NCBI RefSeq assembly: GCF_037975245.1
Contig: NC_092581.1
Coordinates: 136,501-200,500 of the forward strand
Direction: 5' to 3'
DNA: 64,000 nt
Origin: Apostichopus japonicus
Taxonomy: Eukaryota > Echinodermata > Holothuroidea > Aspidochirotida > Stichopodidae
Shown here: one piece after another, positions 59,201 to 64,000 of the stretch
How the letters are laid out: each line of letters opens with the position of its first letter
How positions within the stretch are numbered: the first letter of the stretch is position 1
Position numbers and translations under genes: made by a program
Notes under the pieces: generated by a model
The model's database searches: none
What the model was told of the DNA's origin: nothing
The model's input: the letters and a program-made list of their open reading frames with translations, nothing else

Positions 59201-59330
59201 TAAGAAATAGAGGAGAGAAAAAAAGAGAGAAGAAAAAAGGGGAAAAAGAGGGGAAAGAAGGGGAGGAAGGAAGGGAAAAGAAAAAGAAGAAATAGAGGAA
59301 AAGGAGAAAAGGAGGGAGTAGAAAAAACGG
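59201..59330 (+). repeat. Polypurine tract (GA-rich), about 130 bp
   Basis: Almost only A and G on the plus strand, with no short period. A C/G-run sequence (GCGCGTATCCAGG then G runs) precedes it and may be an element end. Confidence 0.85.
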
Positions 59331-59497
59331 CAAGCAACTGGGAAGAGAAAAAAGAACAGTGACATAATTACAGGGCTGATCCCTATTATACACATAGGGT
59401 AGCCAGTGACGGATCGATGATTTTGGAATGGGTGTGCGCCTCACCCTACCCCTTCCACCGACAACTCCATTTTGACGTTTTCATATTTCCTCTCTCA

Positions 59498-59758
<261 letters not shown>

Positions 59759-59769
59759 ACAATTGTACA

Positions 59770-59890
59770 ATTGTGCTATGAAACCAACTGTGGCTGGTCT
59801 CGAACTCGACCGAGTCGTCGGGAACATGATGCATTTTCAGTATTAGACCAGGATCTATATGCGAACTGCACTAGACATATGTCCTTCGAT
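59770..59890 (-). mobile_element. Possible tRNA-like SINE head
   Basis: The minus strand has GAGTTCGAGACCAGCCACAG, with a box B match GTTCGAGAC, and about 70 bases upstream TAGTGCAGTTCG, close to box A. The box B neighbourhood resembles the satellite's (CTCGAGACCAGG then CAGTT), so this may be a dispersed relative. No body or 3' tail defined. Confidence 0.3.
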
Positions 59891-60268
59891 GCAACACTGC
59901 CATCCAGAGATAAAATGTTATACTCCGACCTGAATGCTAATTGTTACCCTAAACCTCGTACCGTAACTCATACAATGAATCTAAAAATAAATTCCGCATG
60001 TGATTAGAGAATTGAGCACTTCTCCTGTGAATATCATGTAGTGCATGGGGGGGGGGGACAGGCGGACGCACCTATCACTTCTTGAGATTGTTCCAATCTG
60101 CGTGAAAATGCCCCACCACCCACCCCCACAACCCCTACGCCCAACCCCTCTTATCGCTTCCCAATGGGTTACAAAACTTAAACAATAACCTTCGCCCGTA
60201 GTACTAAAACCTTGACAAAATCCGGCAACACACCACTTCATCGATAGATAATGAGTCTAGTGATCGGG

Positions 60269-60273
<5 letters not shown>

Positions 60274-60319
<46 letters not shown>

Positions 60320-60320
60320 T
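60274..60320 (+). repeat. (TA)n(GA)n compound microsatellite
   Basis: About 28 bp of TA, then about 18 bp of GA, directly beside the target duplication of foldback element FB2. Confidence 0.95.
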
Positions 60321-60326
60321 CGTGCA

Positions 60327-62107
60327 TATGGCAAGCCGTTTTAACATTTACTTCGCAATTAGACTTCAGTCGAATACATTTCACTTTATTGGAATACATT
60401 CTACTTAAGTGAAATGTTATTCCACTTAAGTGGAAATGTATTCCACTTAAGTGGAGTTCAATTTCCCTAAAGTAGAATTCCATTCCACTTAAGTGGAAAT
60501 GGACATTTCTATTTCACTTAAGTGGAAATGCCTCCCACTTAAGTGGAATTGTATTTCACTTTAGTGGAAATACATTCCACTTAAGTGGAATTGTAATTTA
60601 CTTAAGTGGAATACATTTCCACTTTAGTGGAATAACATTTCACTTAAGCTAAATAGTCCATCTATTTCACTTAAGTGGAATACAATTCCACTCAAGTGAA
60701 ATGCTTTTCCACTTAAGTGAAATACAATTCCAGTTGAATTGGAATGCATTGGAATGCATTTCCACTTAAGTGGAATTGTATTCCACTTAAGTGGAATACA
60801 ATTTCATTTAAGTGGAATAATATCTTTTGGGCGTCAATTTCACTTATGTGGAATTCTATTCTGCTTAAAAATACAATTCCACTTAAGTGGAATGCATTTC
60901 CACTTAAGTGGAATTGTATTCTACTTAAGTGGAATACAATTACACTTTAGTGAAATAATATCTTTTGGGCGTCAATTTCACTTAAGTGGAATTCTATTCT
61001 GCTTAAGTAAAATACAATTCCACTTAAGTGGAAATGTTGATATGTGGCTTATATATAAATACAATTTAGGGTAATGTTCGTCGTAACGCATTCAATTGCT
61101 CATCACATATGATGATGTAGTCGATCCTCGTTGCACGTGTACATTATGGCTATGGCTAATCATTCACATCTAACATTGCTGGAATGCGATCAAATAATTG
61201 TTGTTGTTACAGACACAATTCGAAGTGTTGTTTTCTCACTTGCACAGGGGAACAATCAGTATGATGCACAACAGAGGCGGCTTACATCTTGTTTAAGTAA
61301 CATAGGCAGAATTCGTAACTTTTTAGATAGTGAAACTTTTGACGAAGTAAAAGATTCCATCCAAAATAAAAAAAAAGTAATACGTTCTCTAGCCCTTGTC
61401 AATGCGTTTTCGGCTGTAGCTCCAACCACTTGTAATGTATTTGCCATGGCTTTATTTTGGTAATGGTATTCGTCAGGTACCAGGTCAGGTACGTACGTAC
61501 TCACCTTGCACAAATGTTAAGTGCTAGGTGGATCCAGATGGACAGCCGATATTCATTGTGCACATATCGACACCACGTACGTACACGTATCGCGGCAAGT
61601 TGTTTATAATGGCGCGCAAAGGCATGGGCAAAGTTTGGCGTTGAATGAACTAGCCAATCACATTCCATTTAAGTGGAATACACTAGCCAATCATATTCCA
61701 CTTAAGTGAAATAGACTATCCAATCACATTTCACTTAAGTGGAATTGTATTCCACTTAAGTGTAATTGTATTCCACTTAAGTGAAATAGACAGGACATTC
61801 CACTTAAGTGGAATTGTATTCCACTTAAGTAGAATACAATTCCACTTAAGTGAAATGCATTTCCTAAGTGAAATACAATTCCACTTAAGTGAAATAGATT
61901 TAGCTTAAGTAAGATGCAGTGACAAGTTGATGAATTCAGCTTAAGTAAAATACAATTAAGCTTAAGTGGAATGGTATTCCACTTAAGTGAAATAGAATTC
62001 CACTCAAGTTAAATAGTATTCTGCTTAAGTGAAACTGAATTCCACTTAAGTGAAATGTATTCGACTTAAGTCGAATTGCGAGGTAAATGTTAAAACGGCT
62101 TGCCATA
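60327..62107. mobile_element. Foldback element FB2 (1,781 bp, CCACTTAAGTGG type)
   Basis: Ends TATGGCAAGCCGTTTTAACA (left) and its inverted copy (right) extend to about 55 bp with few mismatches. They are flanked by the identical 6-bp duplication CGTGCA (60,321-60,326 and 62,108-62,113). Both arms (60,365-61,040 and 61,660-62,070) are arrays of the self-complementary CCACTTAAGTGG and its one-base variants, at spacings of about 17-27 bp. Between the arms is about 600 bp of ordinary, non-repetitive sequence with one ORF. The ends share TATGGC--GCC with FB1, and the duplication length is the same, so the two belong to one family. Confidence 0.85.
61131..61463 (+). CDS. ORF in the centre of FB2, unrecognised protein
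   Basis: A 110-codon frame in the only non-repetitive part of FB2. Two upstream Met codons precede the likely start MAMANHSHLTLLECDQIIVV. The peptide continues with a Q/R-rich middle (NNQYDAQQRRLTSCLSNIGR), an acidic helix-like stretch (FLDSETFDEVKDSIQNKKK) and a hydrophobic end (ALVNAFSAVAPTTCNVFAMA). It could be the element's own gene or a captured host fragment. I do not recognise it, and an intron-borne extension is not excluded. It contains none of the palindromic repeats, so it is not a by-product of them. Confidence 0.4.
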   Translation: MHVYIMAMANHSHLTLLECDQIIVVVTDTIRSVVFSLAQGNNQYDAQQRRLTSCLSNIGRIRNFLDSETFDEVKDSIQNKKKVIRSLALVNAFSAVAPTTCNVFAMALFW

Positions 62108-62479
62108 CGTGCACTGACCTAAATGGAGTGTAACCACTCCCGATTTTGCAATTTCCCAAGATCAGGCCCGAAAAATCCCAAGAAATACCAAGAACACTGT
62201 GCTGTATGGATTTCTAGCAATATCCAGCGATATCTAGGGATGAATATCCCAAGATCTTACCTAAACTGAAGGCAGATAGAGAATCGAAACCTTCAGTGAA
62301 CTGAACTTGAAACTGTGCGTCTTTCGAAATGAAAAGAATGTGGGGAATTGCACAATAAACAGATCAAAGTTATATATTTCAGTCTCATTTCAATTATTCG
62401 AATTTGTTAAGCAAACAGCAGATATCACATCATATCAGTGAGCATGAAAATGGCGTTCCAGGATGAACAGCCTTCAAAC

Positions 62480-62656
62480 CATGGGCGCAGATCCTGGTGG
62501 GGACAGCAGGACGCGTCCCCATCAACTTTTTTTCAGTAGTGGGGACATAATATACCGTGTCCCCACCAATTTTTCTTGACCAATAGCTGCATTTCAAGTT
62601 CCCCTGTATTGAACTTTGGCGCAGTTAGATCCAGCCCCTCGGTTCCTACGCCCTTG
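62480..62656. mobile_element. Short hAT-MITE relative (177 bp)
   Basis: The right end GGTTCCTACGCCCTTG is the exact complement of the left end of the MITE at 46,604 (CAAGGGCGTAGGAACC). The left end CATGGGCGCAGATCC is a diverged inverted copy. Flanking 8-mers (CTTCAAAC and CTAACCAC) agree only in part, so a target duplication is not clear. Confidence 0.45.
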
Positions 62657-62694
62657 CTAACCACTGCGTCACTGCAACTGTTGAGAAATAATGC

Positions 62695-63247
62695 TAATTT
62701 TTTCTTCAAAATGGAACGGAGGGTGATGTTCAAATGCTGTACAGGATAACTCAAAACGTACACCTTTATTGAACTTCATATTTCAAATGGTCTCAAAATT
62801 GGCATTATTTTCAGTGATTTATACTACATGACTCTAGGTTTGGCAGTAACTTGTGAAAATGTTTCATAGTGAAAATAAAACAATGTCATGTTACTCATTA
62901 ATTATTAAAGGGTTGGCAGAGCTGCTTTTCTTGCTCAAATTGATCAAAGAATATGTCCATGTGCTCATACATAGAGCATCTGTATGTCTTTATATCACAT
63001 AGGAAGACTGTTCTCTCTGGGTATTGAAACATTTTGGAATATATATTCTACATTTTGAGTCCTTAAAAGATCTTAATTCTTTTGATTGCCTTGTTGCTAA
63101 AGTAATGGTCAAGACAACGTTTCCTGAATCTGCATAGCTCATGTCGCGGAGCGGTTGAAAACTATTAATATACAACAACCAGTTAAAACAACAGTATCAG
63201 GCAGTATTTTATCACCCTCCGTTCCATTTTTGAAGAAAAAATTACGA
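62695..63247. repeat. Inverted repeat pair, about 35 bp arms, 480 bp apart
   Basis: TTCTTCAAAATGGAACGGAG (62,703 onward) and its complement near 63,211-63,247 differ by one base. The spacer has no gene. It may be the ends of a small DNA element; flanking duplications were not resolved. Confidence 0.5.
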
Positions 63248-63558
63248 TTAAAACATTGAACACTTCTATCGCTTAGCATACAATTTCCGAGGAAACAACA
63301 CCGTGAAACTGGAGAACATTTATGAATAAGAAAGGTTTGATTTGACTGCGTTGAAATAACTTATGAATGGCAAGATGCGTGGAGCGCTCTCTATCGGCCT
63401 CTTTTTTGGTCAGTTTGCAACTTCAGAGGAACAATAGAAACCCGAAAAAAACTTTTAAAACGAACAAAGGATTCACAAACCTTTGTTCTGCCTAAAAGAT
63501 AGCAGAATGAAACTGTTAGCTTATCCACTAGAGAGCCTGTGTAATAGAATGTGTAAAA

Positions 63559-63590
63559 GTTTCGATCCTAGCAGGATCTTCTTCAGAGGC
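63559..63590 (-). other. CTGAAGA-hairpin-GAAA motif downstream of RT fragment
   Basis: Minus strand: CTGAAGA, A, GATCC, loop TGCTA, GGATC, GAAAC. The layout is the same as the hammerhead-like motif in the Penelope-like copies, including the extra A. No stem I partner is evident, so it may be only a hairpin. Confidence 0.35.
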
Positions 63591-63602
63591 TTAAAAAATA
63601 AG

Positions 63603-63966
63603 ATCAGCAGAAAGTTTGGTTTATTGTAGATTTGTGTGCGCGGAATTAGCCCGATTGATACGGGGAAAGGTGATTAATTTGCTCTAGGTGGGATCTGGTG
63701 CGGTTATCTATAATTCTTTCGGAAATCTTACATAAGGCTGGGAGGAGACTAATTGGTCGATAGTTTTGAATTTTGGTGCGGTCTTTACTTAGTTTCGGTA
63801 TTAAAATCTTTTTGGCGGATTTCCATGGGGTTGGGAAATAACCCAGTCTAAGGAGTTCGTTAAATAGTGGGAAAATATGAGAGTTAATGAATATCGGAGG
63901 GGAGTTTTTAGGCATTTGGTCATTTATGTTGTCAGGACCAGTGGAGGATGCATTTTTTAGTGGCAC
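63603..63966 (-). pseudogene. Non-LTR reverse transcriptase fragment (fingers region)
   Basis: Minus-strand frame of 106 codons with RT fingers motifs: ASSTGPDNIN, FPLFNELLRLGYFPTPWK, ILIPKLSKDRTKIQNYRPIS and LLPALCKISERIIDNR. It ends YQSG and then a stop. The same frame resumes after the stop with FRAHKSTINQ, the usual continuation of YQSGFR, so the TAA is a disabling insertion or substitution and not a true end. Upstream, a TAA in frame and a coding-like neighbouring frame show another break near 63,960. Left by a different insertion from the RT at 31.6 kb. The element continues past the window end. Confidence 0.75.
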
Positions 63967-64000
63967 TATACCAATTGTTTATATCTATTTTATTGAGCAG

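Noticed and set aside
59100-59444. Phe/Leu/Ser-rich minus-strand ORF of 114 codons
   Set aside because: It is the complement of the polypurine tract; composition alone explains it.
60739-61074. 111-codon ORF with FHLSGI repeats
   Set aside because: It is a direct translation of the CCACTTAAGTGG array.

Overview
This is eukaryotic, non-coding-rich DNA from an animal. I see no prokaryotic operons, no rRNA and no intact canonical tRNA gene. The mix of elements (a Penelope-like retroelement, hAT-type elements with 8-bp target duplications, long foldback elements, a P2X7-ballast-like exon, long AT microsatellites) suggests a marine invertebrate. An echinoderm or other non-vertebrate deuterostome is plausible, but the sequence does not prove it.

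Positions 1-23,090 are one continuous head-to-tail satellite array of roughly 148 monomers of 155-157 bp. It is truncated by the window at the left and ends abruptly at 23,090. Each monomer carries a tRNA-like module: a box A-like motif, a stem that resembles an anticodon arm, a box B-like motif, then a TTTT run. The array has a 155/156-bp block (about 320-8,990) and a 157-bp block (1-320 and 8,990-21,900). At the right edge lies a divergent zone (21,900-23,090) with a 470-bp three-monomer higher-order repeat. Edge monomers keep the better tRNA features. The long ORFs on both strands here are by-products of a 156-bp (3 x 52) period.

Positions 23,100-41,250 are a mosaic of copies of an unnamed dispersed repeat (R1: 23.1, 25.5-27.7, 31.45-33.7, 38.2-39.15, 39.8-41.25 kb). 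Some copies hold fragments of one unrecognised protein on the minus strand. A 5'-truncated non-LTR retrotransposon sits inside one R1 copy, a hAT-type element inside another, and a third hAT-type element inside a larger TA-flanked, Tc1/mariner-like element. This region also holds a P2X7-ballast-like terminal exon and a zinc-binding-loop fragment of a His-Me endonuclease family.

Positions 42,480-46,070 hold two head-to-tail, decayed copies of a Penelope-like element (RT plus GIY-YIG) on the minus strand. Each begins near a 42-nt hammerhead-like motif, and AT microsatellites separate them.

Positions 46,600-64,000 contain a hAT-type MITE and two foldback elements of one family (49,591-50,578 and 60,327-62,107). 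Both have TATGGC ends and 6-bp target duplications, and are filled with different self-complementary 12-mers. A plus-strand multi-exon gene spans 50,955-58,290; its splice phases agree, but the last exon has in-frame stops. Long AT tracts, a polypurine tract and a decayed RT fragment at the right end complete the window.

The strongest candidate for something undescribed is the pair of foldback elements, one of which carries an unrecognised 110-codon ORF at its centre. Next is the tRNA-like satellite, whose bulk monomers have lost a box A base that the edge monomers keep.
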